Numbered from the stretch's first letter, positions 5,648-14,697 are shown. The stretch is DNA of 21,948 nucleotides from Tectiglobus sp963922535 (GCA_963922535.1 CAWUIN010000042.1:1-21948), one strand, 5' to 3'. Notes: generated by a model not told the origin, from the sequence alone. Numbers and translations: made by a program.

Positions 5648-8600
5648 ATGGATAATAAAGGTCAAGTCAAACGCGTCGGCACATCATTAGTCGACAGCAT
5701 AAATCAAGCCGCAGCCAATAACCAAACCCAAACGAAAGGTCAGGCTCTGCCACCGCCTCTGCCGAATACTAAAGCAGCCAGCCAGTCACCTCAATCATCT
5801 TCCCTGCAAAGGGAATTGGAAAATCTGTTGTCCGAAGGCAGCGGAAAAACACAACCACCGCCTATTCCTCAACAGGTGCCGCCTCCCAAGCCGGGGCCTG
5901 CGCGCCGGGGTGCACCTCCCCCTCCTCCTCTGCCAAGCAGCCAGGAAGCTAAGAAGCCACAAATAGAAACGTTTGCAACCGATGAAACCGAAGTTCCGGC
6001 AGGCATTCGTCCCGATCCACGTCAGCAGCAGAACCTGCCTCTCAATGATGATACGCAGGAAGACCACCAGCGACGCACTGCAAGGCGCCGCCCGGCAGGA
6101 CCGTCGAGGGAGCGGATTGCCGCCAACGATGACGCCCCCTCAATCGGCGGCCTGATTTACGCGCTCAATCAGCGGCCGTCGAAAAAACCCTTCAAATATG
6201 CCGCCTTTGCCAGCGCTGTGTGGTTAATTACTGCTGTTGGCTTTGCTTGGTCTCTGATGCATGAAAGTATCGACATCTCAGCCGGCTTAATGGGTCTTTT
6301 AACACATCCTGCCTTGCCGACTGCTCTTGCTACAATCTTCGGCCCAATCGTTTTGTTCTGGTGCCTGGCTCTCCTGATTTGGCGTTCGGAGGAACTGCAT
6401 TTACGCTCTTCAGCCATGACAGAGGTTGCCGTACGTCTGGCCGAGCCTGATCGCATGGCAGAGCAGTCGGTTGCTTCTCTCGGCCAGGCTGTGCGGCGTC
6501 AGGTATCTTTCATGAACGATGCAGTCTCACGGGCTCTAGGACGCGCGGGGGAACTGGAAGCACTCGTTCATAATGAAGTCAATACACTAGAGCAATCTTA
6601 TGAAGAGAACGAACGTAAAATTCGTGCCTTGATTAAGGAACTTGCCGGCGAACGCCATGCTCTGCAAAACACAGGCGATGGCTTCAAGGATACGCTCATG
6701 CAGCTGGGCTCCGAAGTCCCGCAATTGATCGAGAGCCTTAGTAAGCAACAACTGAAACTTGCTCAGATTATCGAGCACGCCGGCATGAACCTCTCACAAC
6801 TTGAAAGTGCAATTGGCGGACAGGCGGAAAAACTTGAAACATCACTGGGTGAAAATACCGGCAGGTTACAATCTTTGCTTGAGGGTTATACATCAGAACT
6901 CGATGGTTCAATTGAGCAGATTGACAACAGACTGACGCAGTCAGTGGAAAAAATCGGTTCGCAACTTGGTTCATCGATCGGGCAGATTGAGACCCAACTC
7001 GGCGGCAAGATGCAACAATTCCAAGATCGGTTGGGGCAAACGGCGCAAGAGATCGACGGTACGTTGAATAACACATTCCAGACCGTCGATGAAACGCTGT
7101 CAAACCGCACTGAAACAATGCAGTTTATTCTGGAAGAATACGCGCGTGCCCTGGATATGACCTTGGCTAACCGTACAAATTTATTCGATGCACAATTGGT
7201 TGAACGCACTAAAGCCTTGGATGAAGCGTTCAGTGAACGCCTCCGCCTGTTCGACGAAGCAATTATGCGTTCGACATTATCACTCGACAAAACAGTGAAC
7301 GAGAATGCCCACTCCCTGACGTATACGCTCGACCGGCACGTTGAAAATCTCAACGCAACGATGTCACAACAGACTTCCGAGCTCGACGAAAAACTGATGC
7401 GCGGCATCCAAAGCGTACGATCAACAAGTGAGAATATCTCCCGCCAGTCGATTAAAGCCATCGAAGGGTTGGCTAATCAATCGGAGATGCTGCGTCGCGT
7501 TTCAGAAGGCGTACTCGATCAGCTCAACAACGTGTCTGATAACTTTGAAAATCAAAGTAACACGATCATTCAATCCGCTGCCGCTCTTGAAGCTGCCAAT
7601 CACCGTATCGACGCGATGCTTGCTAACCGCTCGGCAGAAATCAACTCAACACTCGACCAGTTGTCAGAGCGTACGGAAGAACTTGGTAATTCTTTTTCTT
7701 CCTACACACGTAATCTTGAAGGCTCAATGTCACAAGCGCAAGAGCATGCCAGAGCTCTCACACAAGATCTGACACGGCAAACCGAGGAACACGCCCAGGC
7801 AACGTTTAGTAAACTTCAACGCATGAAAGCCGACGCCTCACGAGAGGCCGATCAAGCACTTGCGGATCTGCACAACGAGTTTTCATCGGTATCGCATGAG
7901 GTTACAAACCGCCTGGTGGCGCTATCCGATCAATTTTCACAAGCCACCGGCGAAGTCCGCCAGCGTGCTGCAGTTGCCGCACAGCAACTGGAAGAGGAAC
8001 AGGGCCGCCTCAAGCAGCAACTTGATCAGCTGCCACAAGCAACAGAAGAAAGTGCAGCGGCAATGCGCAAAGCGCTGCAGGACCAACTCAAAGCCCTCGA
8101 TCAGCTTACAGAACTGGCCAACCGCACTAGCACTCAGTCAGCAGCTCCACCGCCAAACCCGAATATGCCTTTCTCACTGCAAGCAGAAGGGGCACCGCCG
8201 CGGCAACAAGTTTCACGTGAGCAGTCAAGACCGTTAACAACACTCACAAATACGCTGGCCCGCGAAATGAACGAGCGTTCACAGACACACTCTCATACGG
8301 CTGGGCAGGCTACGCCTAATCCACCGCAGTATAATCGGGGGGATTCGCCGTCTCAAAATCCTCATTCCGCACCTGCACCCCAAACACAGGGTAATGCCTA
8401 CGCAAGTTCAAACTGGAGCTTTGGCGAGTTGTTATCCCGCGTACCGGAAGAGGAGCAGACAGCTAATCGTCAGGCGAGTGGCGCATCTGCTGCACCTCAG
8501 TCCACGTATACAAATCAGCCTAATGCCGATGCAGGGCTTGATATTACCTCTATCTCACGCGCGTTGGAAGCGAGCACCGCGGCTGCAATCTGGTCCCGCT

Positions 8601-8860
8601 TTCGCAGTGGACAACGCGGTTTTATGGTTCGCAGTATTTATCGTCCCGGATCGCGCCAACTGTTCGATGACATCGTCCATCGTTATCAAAATCAGCCGCA
8701 ATTTCGCGCGAGCGTTGATCGTTTCGTTCACGGGTTTGAACAGACCCTGCGTGAAAGCGATCGGCGCGATCCAAGTGGCGATCTCACACAATCAAACATC
8801 ACCGCTGAAGCCGGGCGGGCTTATTTACTTCTGGCCCATGCATCTCAGCGGCTTGTCTGA
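5648..8860 (+). CDS. Large membrane-anchored protein with 22-residue helical repeats
   Basis: A 1070-residue protein. Residues about 35-100 are proline-rich, with several PPPLP-type clusters. Two membrane segments follow at about 184-205 (AAFASAVWLITAVGFAW) and 223-246 (TIFGPIVLFWCLALLIW). A long helical region (about 260-860) then contains tandem 22-residue units in phase from at least residue 399 to 596, for example units starting RTETMQFILEEYARALD, RTNLFDAQLVERTKALD and RLRLFDEAIMRSTLSLD. After a low-complexity Gln/Pro/Ser linker, the last 100 residues form a globular domain (SRALEASTAAAIWSRFRSGQ to AYLLLAHASQRLV). From memory this resembles large alphaproteobacterial proteins labelled apolipoprotein-like or kinesin-like, of unknown function. 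A TTG at 5633 is an alternative start; the ATG has purine-rich GAGTGAGAG just upstream. A structural envelope or polar role is inference. Confidence 0.85.
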   Translation: MDNKGQVKRVGTSLVDSINQAAANNQTQTKGQALPPPLPNTKAASQSPQSSSLQRELENLLSEGSGKTQPPPIPQQVPPPKPGPARRGAPPPPPLPSSQEAKKPQIETFATDETEVPAGIRPDPRQQQNLPLNDDTQEDHQRRTARRRPAGPSRERIAANDDAPSIGGLIYALNQRPSKKPFKYAAFASAVWLITAVGFAWSLMHESIDISAGLMGLLTHPALPTALATIFGPIVLFWCLALLIWRSEELHLRSSAMTEVAVRLAEPDRMAEQSVASLGQAVRRQVSFMNDAVSRALGRAGELEALVHNEVNTLEQSYEENERKIRALIKELAGERHALQNTGDGFKDTLMQLGSEVPQLIESLSKQQLKLAQIIEHAGMNLSQLESAIGGQAEKLETSLGENTGRLQSLLEGYTSELDGSIEQIDNRLTQSVEKIGSQLGSSIGQIETQLGGKMQQFQDRLGQTAQEIDGTLNNTFQTVDETLSNRTETMQFILEEYARALDMTLANRTNLFDAQLVERTKALDEAFSERLRLFDEAIMRSTLSLDKTVNENAHSLTYTLDRHVENLNATMSQQTSELDEKLMRGIQSVRSTSENISRQSIKAIEGLANQSEMLRRVSEGVLDQLNNVSDNFENQSNTIIQSAAALEAANHRIDAMLANRSAEINSTLDQLSERTEELGNSFSSYTRNLEGSMSQAQEHARALTQDLTRQTEEHAQATFSKLQRMKADASREADQALADLHNEFSSVSHEVTNRLVALSDQFSQATGEVRQRAAVAAQQLEEEQGRLKQQLDQLPQATEESAAAMRKALQDQLKALDQLTELANRTSTQSAAPPPNPNMPFSLQAEGAPPRQQVSREQSRPLTTLTNTLAREMNERSQTHSHTAGQATPNPPQYNRGDSPSQNPHSAPAPQTQGNAYASSNWSFGELLSRVPEEEQTANRQASGASAAPQSTYTNQPNADAGLDITSISRALEASTAAAIWSRFRSGQRGFMVRSIYRPGSRQLFDDIVHRYQNQPQFRASVDRFVHGFEQTLRESDRRDPSGDLTQSNITAEAGRAYLLLAHASQRLV

Positions 8861-9338
8861 GGCACCGGCCCACCAGTCACGCTAATGGTTCTCAACCCAC
8901 ATGAGACACCCACATCCAGGCAGCGTGCTGCTGTTAACGAACCGGGCTCCTGCCTCAGCTTTTTGGCGTTGAGGCAGTAGCTGGCCATGGATGTGAAGCA
9001 TTGCTGACTTTCTGAATGAACCGCTTTGCAATGTGGTTAATTTTTCCAGCCCACAACACCCGAGCGCTGTCTGCGTCCTGGAGCGAGCATATTCAGTCCC
9101 AGCTTTTGCGGTTAAAGCAATAAATGCCAAACAACGGCGCAACAGCTCGAAGCGCGGCCAAAAGTCATGAACCATAAAATGTTTTTGATCTCTCAACTGA
9201 TGCCATGATCAACTTGGCGCACAAATGATCCGCTCATAGAATGCAGTATAAGCATAGCCCTCCAGCCCGCGATATGGTGCGGTGTGCGGGATCTGGTGTA
9301 TGGTATTTATCTCTTATAATTCGTAAAATGGTTCATGT
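8861..9338. other. 478-bp intergenic region without a recognised gene
   Basis: A minus-strand frame is open for 104 codons (8882-9196). Its translation is rich in Cys, Arg and Ser, resembles no family I know, and has no clear ribosome binding site. An 8-bp GC-rich stem (CTGCCTCA at 8950-8957 with TGAGGCAG at 8970-8977) lies about 90 bases after the coiled-coil gene without a T tract. I see no tRNA, 6S, SRP or tmRNA signature. The last 50 bases probably hold the promoter of the next gene. Confidence 0.5.
9315..9320 (+). promoter_or_regulatory. Candidate -10 element upstream of the FAD oxidoreductase gene
   Basis: A perfect TATAAT lies 19 bases before the ATG. The -35 position (around 9293-9298, CTGGTG) matches poorly, so this is a weak promoter prediction. 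The start codon has no obvious Shine-Dalgarno, consistent with a short-leader message. Confidence 0.35.
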
Positions 9339-10439
9339 ATGAACACAGACGTTGACACGATCGTCATTGGCGCGGGTGTTGTCGGACTGGCGATCGCACG
9401 GGCCTTGGCCCTCAAAGGCCGTGAGGTACTGGTCGCCGAACAGCACGATATGGTCGGCACGGAGACCAGTTCGCGTAACAGCGAGGTGATCCATGCCGGT
9501 ATTTATTACCCGAAAGGCAGTCGCCGCGCCCGGCACTGCGTGCGTGGCAAACAGATGCTCTACCGCTTTTGCGCGGAAAACGGCGTTGCCGTCAGGTGCT
9601 GCGGTAAGCTGATCGTCGCGGCGGCAGAGAAGCAGGTCGCACGGCTGGACAGCATCAAGGCCACGGCAGCCGATAACGGCGTTGACGATCTGGTGCGCCT
9701 AACGCCTGAGGAGGTGCACGCCATTGAGCCGGCGGTGCGCTGTCTGGGCGCGCTGCTGTCGCCGTCAACCGGCATCGTCGACAGTCACGCCTTCATGCTG
9801 GCGCTGCAGGGCGAAGCGGAGGCCCACGGCGCCCAGGTTGCCTTGATGTCGCAGGTGAGCCGTCTCATGCGCCTGCAGAACGGTAGCTTTGGCGTTGAGC
9901 TTGCCGATGGTGGCACTGTGACCTGCAACCGGCTTGTCACATCCGCCGGCCTGCACGCTACGCGCCTTGCCGACACGCTCTCTTATCCGGGCAGCTATGT
10001 GCCGCCGCGCACCTATTACGCCAAAGGGCAATACTATGCGCTTTCCAGAACGTCACCGTTTGCGCGGCACATTTATCCGATGCCGGACGGCGCCTGGCTT
10101 GGCCTGCACGCTACGATCGACATCGCCGGACGCTGCAAATTTGGCCCCGACAGCGCCTGGATCGACACCCTTGATTACAGCTTTGATCCAGACAAGCTGA
10201 CCAGCTTTCTCAGCTTTATCCGCGCCTACTATCCGGAGCTGGACGAGAACGATCTAAATCCCGACTACACCGGCATACGGCCAAAGTTGTATAAAGAAGG
10301 CGAGGCGGTGACGGATTTCGCAATCCACGGGCCTGACACGCATGGCCATGAAGGTCTCGTCATGCTGTTTGGCATCGAAAGCCCTGGCCTGACCGCCGCC
10401 ATGTCAATTGCCGAAGAGGCAGCTGAGCTGCTCGGTTGA
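9339..10439 (+). CDS. lhgO: FAD-dependent oxidoreductase, L-2-hydroxyglutarate oxidase/dehydrogenase-like
   Basis: A 366-residue DAO-family flavoprotein. The N-terminal dinucleotide-binding motif is VIGAGVVGLAIARAL. The following SSRNSEVIHAGIYYPKGS is the signature block of L-2-hydroxyglutarate dehydrogenases (LhgO and human L2HGDH). The C-terminal YTGIRPKLY and FGIESPGLTAAMSIAEE complete the FAD site. The enzyme would oxidise L-2-hydroxyglutarate to 2-oxoglutarate and pass electrons to oxygen or quinone, a metabolite-repair role. Length agrees with bacterial homologues (about 370-420). No ribosome binding site stands out before the ATG at 9339. The gene is monocistronic here and looks more GC-rich than the coiled-coil and Roco genes beside it. 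Related glycerol-3-phosphate-type oxidases are a less likely alternative. Confidence 0.87.
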   Translation: MNTDVDTIVIGAGVVGLAIARALALKGREVLVAEQHDMVGTETSSRNSEVIHAGIYYPKGSRRARHCVRGKQMLYRFCAENGVAVRCCGKLIVAAAEKQVARLDSIKATAADNGVDDLVRLTPEEVHAIEPAVRCLGALLSPSTGIVDSHAFMLALQGEAEAHGAQVALMSQVSRLMRLQNGSFGVELADGGTVTCNRLVTSAGLHATRLADTLSYPGSYVPPRTYYAKGQYYALSRTSPFARHIYPMPDGAWLGLHATIDIAGRCKFGPDSAWIDTLDYSFDPDKLTSFLSFIRAYYPELDENDLNPDYTGIRPKLYKEGEAVTDFAIHGPDTHGHEGLVMLFGIESPGLTAAMSIAEEAAELLG

Positions 10440-10609
10440 GCAAGCTAACGGCGGAAACCGAGCGGAAGCAATGCAACATATAAACCGCGATTACAAGACG
10501 GCTGGGATGGAATTGGATGTTTGCCAAAAGCCAACGCCTGAGACGTGATTGTGGCACAATGGAACCTCTTAGATCAGTTTAAATCCGAAATCCTGTCAAC
10601 CTGATTACA

Positions 10610-10649
10610 GCATAAGTTAAAGATGTTGCAGTACAGCACAACTTAATGC
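10610..10649. repeat. Imperfect inverted repeat upstream of the Roco gene
   Basis: GCATAAGTT and AACTTAATGC form arms with one bulged base around a 21-base centre. It lies 30 bases before the Roco start codon and could be an operator or a leader hairpin. The arms are short and AT-rich, so chance is possible. Confidence 0.3.
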
Positions 10650-10679
10650 ACAAAGCTGTTGACGGTGAGGGATACAACC

Positions 10680-13031
10680 ATGACAAACGGACTAGATAAC
10701 GCGCGCGAACGTGTTGCGGCATGTGCTCAAACACGCTCGGAACAGCTGGATCTTAGCGGCCTCGGCATTAAAGAATTGCCCGATGAGCTTTGGAAGTTGA
10801 ATTGGTTAAAGCAGCTGTATATAGCAAAGAACAGCATCGGCGAGGGCGGAGCCAGAGCCATCGCAAACGGTCTGCCCGCCCTCACGGTACTCAATGTAGC
10901 GAACAACCAAATTGGCGCGCCAGGTGCCGAAATCATTGCAACCCGCCTTACCGGCCTTACTACGCTTGATATATCGGGCAACTACATCGGTGAGAGCGGC
11001 GCCAAAGCCATTGCCAGCCGTCTCACCAGACTGACGGCACTCGACATTTCGGGCAACCGCATTGGTGATATAGGCGCCAAGGCCATCGCAAACGGCCTCA
11101 AAGAACTTACCGTGCTTTATATTTCGAATAATCGCATCAGCGATACGGGAGCGGAGGCCATAGCCAAGCGAAGCGGCCTCAATGCACTGAAAATCGAAAA
11201 TAACAAGATCAGGAACACAGGTGCCCAGGCGATTGCCTCCGGCCTCACCAACCTCGTCACCCTCAAAATTGAAAACAATCGTATTCGCGACGAGGGTGCC
11301 CAGGCGATTGCCAAAAAACTCACCAAACTCGCCACGCTCAAAATCGGCAACAACCGCATTGGCTATGATGGAGCCAAGGCGATATTCGAAGCATTCGATA
11401 CGCGCAGCGATCATGTGCACACTTTAACTCTGCGCAGAAACCCTGTTTCTTTCATGCCGAAGGAAGTTCTCGGTGGAAGCAACGCGAAGGCCCTGCTGGC
11501 GGCATACCGCCGTTATAAGCAAGCCGATCAATCCGGCGAACTTGTACCGTTGAACGATGCAAAAATTCTCATCGTTGGCGATGCAGAGGTCGGCAAAACA
11601 TCGCTGGTCAACTTTCTGGTACACGACAAACCGCGCACGAAATCACAGACTAGAGCGCAACCACGAACAAAAGGTATCGACAGAACACCCTGGACGCCTG
11701 AAGGCACGGAAATCGCCGTTAACGTTTGGGATTTCGCCGGTCAGGAAATCACATTCGGCACACACCAATATTTCCTGACCGAGCGCAGTCTTTATATCTT
11801 AGTTCTGTCGGACCAAAAACGGCACGATCGCTCGATTTACCGCTGGCTGCCGCTCATCAAAGCCCGCGCTGACGACGCACCGGTGATCGTGGTCATCAAT
11901 CAATGCGACAACGGTGAGCAGCATCTGATGCTGCAGTGGGATGAAATCCGACGTATACATCCCCAGGCAATTGCGCTGGTTCGCACATCTTGTGAGGATG
12001 ACGACTGGGCTCGCGAGAGCATCAACCAATTGCGCACGCTGATCGTTGAGAAAATCGAAACACTTGCGATGCAGGACATCCGCTTTCCATCCAGCTGGGT
12101 TCGCATTAAGAACCGTCTTACCGGAGCGACAAGAAAAAAGTTTGTCCTGAAATATTCTGAATTTATAGATGAATGCGAGCGACCAGCTCATTTCAAAGAA
12201 CCGCAAGGCCCCATTATTAATGATCAATATGAACAGCACCAGTTGCTGCGGGCACTACATAATCTTGGTGTTGTGATGGTCCCTGGTATCAGCCAGAGCA
12301 ATCTCGAAAATACGCAAAAATTGCAGCTTCTTGATCCAAATTGGCTGGCCCAGGGGATTGACAGCATTCTCAACAGCCAGAAACTTCTTGAAAGAGATGG
12401 TATTTTCAACAAATTGGATCTCAGAGATTGGCTCGACTCAGACAAATATCCAAAACAGCACCATGAGAAAATTCTGGATTTGATGCTGGACGAAAGCATT
12501 GAGCTTGCCGTTCAGTTAAAAGAACCCAATCTCTACCTCGTACCGCAGGCGCTCCCTGCCAAAAATATTGATAGCGGCCACTCTTTTAGTGATCACGGCC
12601 TGAATTTTGCCTACATGTATGACCCGCTGCCCAACAATCTTCTGCCGCACTTCATTGTCAGGTCATTTCAATATTCAAAAGATGCAACACAACGCTCGCG
12701 TTACGGCGTATTACTGGATATCGAAGGGTGTCCCGTGCATGTGGCCGTCAACATAGGCCGCAATATACTCACAATCCGTGTTGGCGGTGATAAAGATAAG
12801 CGCCCCGATGTTCTGGTGACTGTCAGGAAAATTCTCTCACAGGTGAACCACATACTTGGCTTGGATCCCAAGGCACACGTGCCATTAACAGACGATCCAG
12901 ATACGCTTGTGTCTTATGAACACCTAAGGCGTCTGAATGCAATAAATGACATGTACAAGACAACCTATTTTTTTGGTCGCAAGACTGCCGAAAGCATTAC
13001 AATGTCAAGGATCTTTTGCGTGGAATTATAG
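10680..13031 (+). CDS. Roco protein: leucine-rich repeats, Roc GTPase and COR domain
   Basis: As read, 783 residues. The start ATG at 10680 has GAGGG 8 nt upstream; an in-frame TTG at 10659 is less likely. Residues about 20-265 hold eight or nine 24-residue leucine-rich repeats of the NxIGxxGAxAIA type (ribonuclease-inhibitor/NLR-like). The Roc GTPase domain follows: P-loop GDAEVGKTS (G300-S308), G3 motif DFAGQE (351-356) and a degenerate G4 NQCD (407-410, usually NKxD). The COR domain runs from about 455 to 720 (LHNLGVVMVPG, LDPNWLAQGI, LYLVPQALP). Bacterial Roco proteins are GTP-dependent dimerising switches of mostly unknown role. The family's C-terminal YNVKDLLRGI-like segment is found not in this frame but in the -1 frame. 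The annotated final 18 residues are therefore probably off-frame sequence. Confidence 0.9.
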   Translation: MTNGLDNARERVAACAQTRSEQLDLSGLGIKELPDELWKLNWLKQLYIAKNSIGEGGARAIANGLPALTVLNVANNQIGAPGAEIIATRLTGLTTLDISGNYIGESGAKAIASRLTRLTALDISGNRIGDIGAKAIANGLKELTVLYISNNRISDTGAEAIAKRSGLNALKIENNKIRNTGAQAIASGLTNLVTLKIENNRIRDEGAQAIAKKLTKLATLKIGNNRIGYDGAKAIFEAFDTRSDHVHTLTLRRNPVSFMPKEVLGGSNAKALLAAYRRYKQADQSGELVPLNDAKILIVGDAEVGKTSLVNFLVHDKPRTKSQTRAQPRTKGIDRTPWTPEGTEIAVNVWDFAGQEITFGTHQYFLTERSLYILVLSDQKRHDRSIYRWLPLIKARADDAPVIVVINQCDNGEQHLMLQWDEIRRIHPQAIALVRTSCEDDDWARESINQLRTLIVEKIETLAMQDIRFPSSWVRIKNRLTGATRKKFVLKYSEFIDECERPAHFKEPQGPIINDQYEQHQLLRALHNLGVVMVPGISQSNLENTQKLQLLDPNWLAQGIDSILNSQKLLERDGIFNKLDLRDWLDSDKYPKQHHEKILDLMLDESIELAVQLKEPNLYLVPQALPAKNIDSGHSFSDHGLNFAYMYDPLPNNLLPHFIVRSFQYSKDATQRSRYGVLLDIEGCPVHVAVNIGRNILTIRVGGDKDKRPDVLVTVRKILSQVNHILGLDPKAHVPLTDDPDTLVSYEHLRRLNAINDMYKTTYFFGRKTAESITMSRIFCVEL

Positions 13032-13264
13032 ATGACCAACCAATAACATGGCAAATCACGGAAGCGAAAGCAGACAACGATAAACAGCTGAATGAGCAGC
13101 CTACCAAGGCTTCCCCTCTCAATGATAAGGCACCGGTTCCCACCCCCCCACCTCCAGAAAAAACTCGTAAAGGCAATTACCTCCATTTTGCTTTAAGTTT
13201 TATGGCTGGCATTTTAATTGGTATAGCTGCCACCGCAAAGGGAATACTCTTCTGGATAAACTAA
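12974..13264 (+). pseudogene. Out-of-frame C-terminal continuation of the Roco protein, with membrane tail
   Basis: Reading from the last T of the T7 run (12968-12974), the -1 frame is open for 96 codons to a TAA at 13262-13264. It begins with a stretch leading into HYNVKDLLRGIIDDQP, which resembles the segment following the COR domain in Roco relatives. It continues with a charged linker, a proline-rich stretch (PVPTPPPPEK) and a hydrophobic segment (LHFALSFMAGILIGIAATAKG) at the very C-terminus. The joined protein would be about 861 residues and tail-anchored. This part has no start signal of its own (only TTG at 13016 without a ribosome binding site), so it is an extension, not a separate gene. 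Cause: real frameshift mutation, recoding at the slippery T_TTT_TTT, or a homopolymer sequencing error. Confidence 0.7.
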
Positions 13265-13323
13265 CCTGCTTTATAAGAGATGGGATACAGGAACTTTTCT
13301 GTGCGTAGAATTATTTCATACTG

Positions 13324-14631
13324 ATGATGGTCAAACGTATTGACGATTGTTTCTACCGGGAGGGGCGCGAAAGCGCGCTTCTTTCGCACGATTGCGCCAT
13401 TGCCCAGTTCAAGGCTCGCGTGGCGCCGCTCACGGCCAGCATTTCACTCGGCCTGACGGCTGCGCAGGGACGGATTTGCGCCGAAGATGTGGTTGCTCCT
13501 CGCCAGGTTCCCGGCCACGCGAATGCAGCCGTCGATGGCTATGCCTTTGCCTCAGGCAGTCTCCAGCCGGAAGGTCCAGGCAAACTCAAAATCGTCGCGC
13601 GGGTCACCGCAGGCCTGCCGATTGATCGTGAAATCAAGGCCGGCGAAGCCGTTCGCATTTTCACCGGCGCCGTTCTGCCAGACGGATGCGATACGATCAT
13701 CATGCAGGAAGCCTGTGAAGTGCTGGATGCCGATATGCCCGCGGCATTTAACCCAACCGGCTTTGTGCGTATCGCGGCGGGCGTTGCGAAAGGGGCCAAT
13801 ATCCGTAGCGCTGGGGAGGATATCGGCAAAGGTGCAAAACTCCTCAAAACTGGTGATGTGATCCGGCCGCAGGATATCGCGGCTTTGGCGTCCGTCGGTC
13901 TTGCTCACGTCACTTGTTTTGTACCGCCACGTGTTGCAATTATCTCAAGCGGCAAGGAAATCGTTCGCGCCGGCGCAACATCCAGCCTTGCGCACGGCCA
14001 AGTCTACGACACCAATGCACCGATGCTGCTGGCACTCGCCGCAACCGCGGGGGCAACGGCGACGGATTTCGGTGTTCTGGCGGACCATCCAGAAACTATT
14101 GCAGACACTTTACGAGATGCTGCCGGAAGTTTCGATCTTATCCTCACCTCCGGCGGCGCAGGCCATGGCGAAGAAGATCATATCGCCAGAGCCATTCGTA
14201 CGTGCGGGACATGCTATTTCCGCCATATTGCCATCAAACCGGGCAAACCACTGTTGTTCGCACGGATTGGCACGGCACTGATTATCGGCCTGCCGGGTAA
14301 TCCCGTTGCCGCGTTTGTCTGTTTCGTGATGTACGTTCGCCCGCTCATCCGCCGGCTTGGTGGCGCCCCATGGATGGAACCGCGGCGCTTTCCGCTGCCA
14401 GCCGCCTTCGATGCGGCAAGGCGCAAAACCGGGCGGCGTGAATTCTGGCGCGGCTTTATCCGTGAGGAAGCAGGCACGCTCGTTGTCGAAAAATTTGTTC
14501 ACGACGGTTCCGGCCTGATTTCCAGCTTGCGCGCCGCTGACGGTCTGATCGATATTCATGAAAATGTCTCATCGGTCAGGAAAGGCGATATCGTCAATTT
14601 TATTCCGTTTTCTGAATTTGGTCTTGCGTGA
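13324..14631 (+). CDS. moeA: Molybdopterin molybdenumtransferase
   Basis: A 435-residue cytoplasmic enzyme that inserts molybdate into adenylylated molybdopterin at the end of molybdenum cofactor synthesis. Family motifs in order are ANAAVDGYAF, RIFTGAVLPDGCDTIIMQE, AGEDIGKGAKLL, the MoCF-domain strand VAIISSGKEIV, VYDTNAPML, LILTSGGAGHGEEDH and the IKPGKPLLFAR block followed by GLPGNPVAAFVCF. The usual SGGVSxGxxD loop is SGGAGHGEED here, a mild departure near the active site. A C-terminal barrel domain completes the fold. Two adjacent ATGs (13324 and 13327) could serve as start; no strong Shine-Dalgarno is seen. No other cofactor-biosynthesis or molybdoenzyme gene is nearby. Confidence 0.93.
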   Translation: MMVKRIDDCFYREGRESALLSHDCAIAQFKARVAPLTASISLGLTAAQGRICAEDVVAPRQVPGHANAAVDGYAFASGSLQPEGPGKLKIVARVTAGLPIDREIKAGEAVRIFTGAVLPDGCDTIIMQEACEVLDADMPAAFNPTGFVRIAAGVAKGANIRSAGEDIGKGAKLLKTGDVIRPQDIAALASVGLAHVTCFVPPRVAIISSGKEIVRAGATSSLAHGQVYDTNAPMLLALAATAGATATDFGVLADHPETIADTLRDAAGSFDLILTSGGAGHGEEDHIARAIRTCGTCYFRHIAIKPGKPLLFARIGTALIIGLPGNPVAAFVCFVMYVRPLIRRLGGAPWMEPRRFPLPAAFDAARRKTGRREFWRGFIREEAGTLVVEKFVHDGSGLISSLRAADGLIDIHENVSSVRKGDIVNFIPFSEFGLA

Positions 14632-14697
14632 TGTGATTTGAGCTAAATCCAAGACGTAACGGCGCCATAAAATCGGTCTAAGAAATCTCGCATATTA

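Noticed and set aside
6886..7461. 191-codon minus-strand frame inside the coiled-coil gene
   Set aside because: Ser/Arg/Cys-rich translation typical of an antisense shadow of a repetitive gene; no ribosome binding site.
8882..9196. Minus-strand frame as a real gene in the gap after the coiled-coil gene
   Set aside because: No recognisable domain, unusual composition and no ribosome binding site; left as an unexplained interval instead.
13016..13264. Independent small membrane protein gene starting at a TTG
   Set aside because: No ribosome binding site, and the same frame carries Roco-like sequence upstream of the TTG, so it is better explained as a frameshifted extension.
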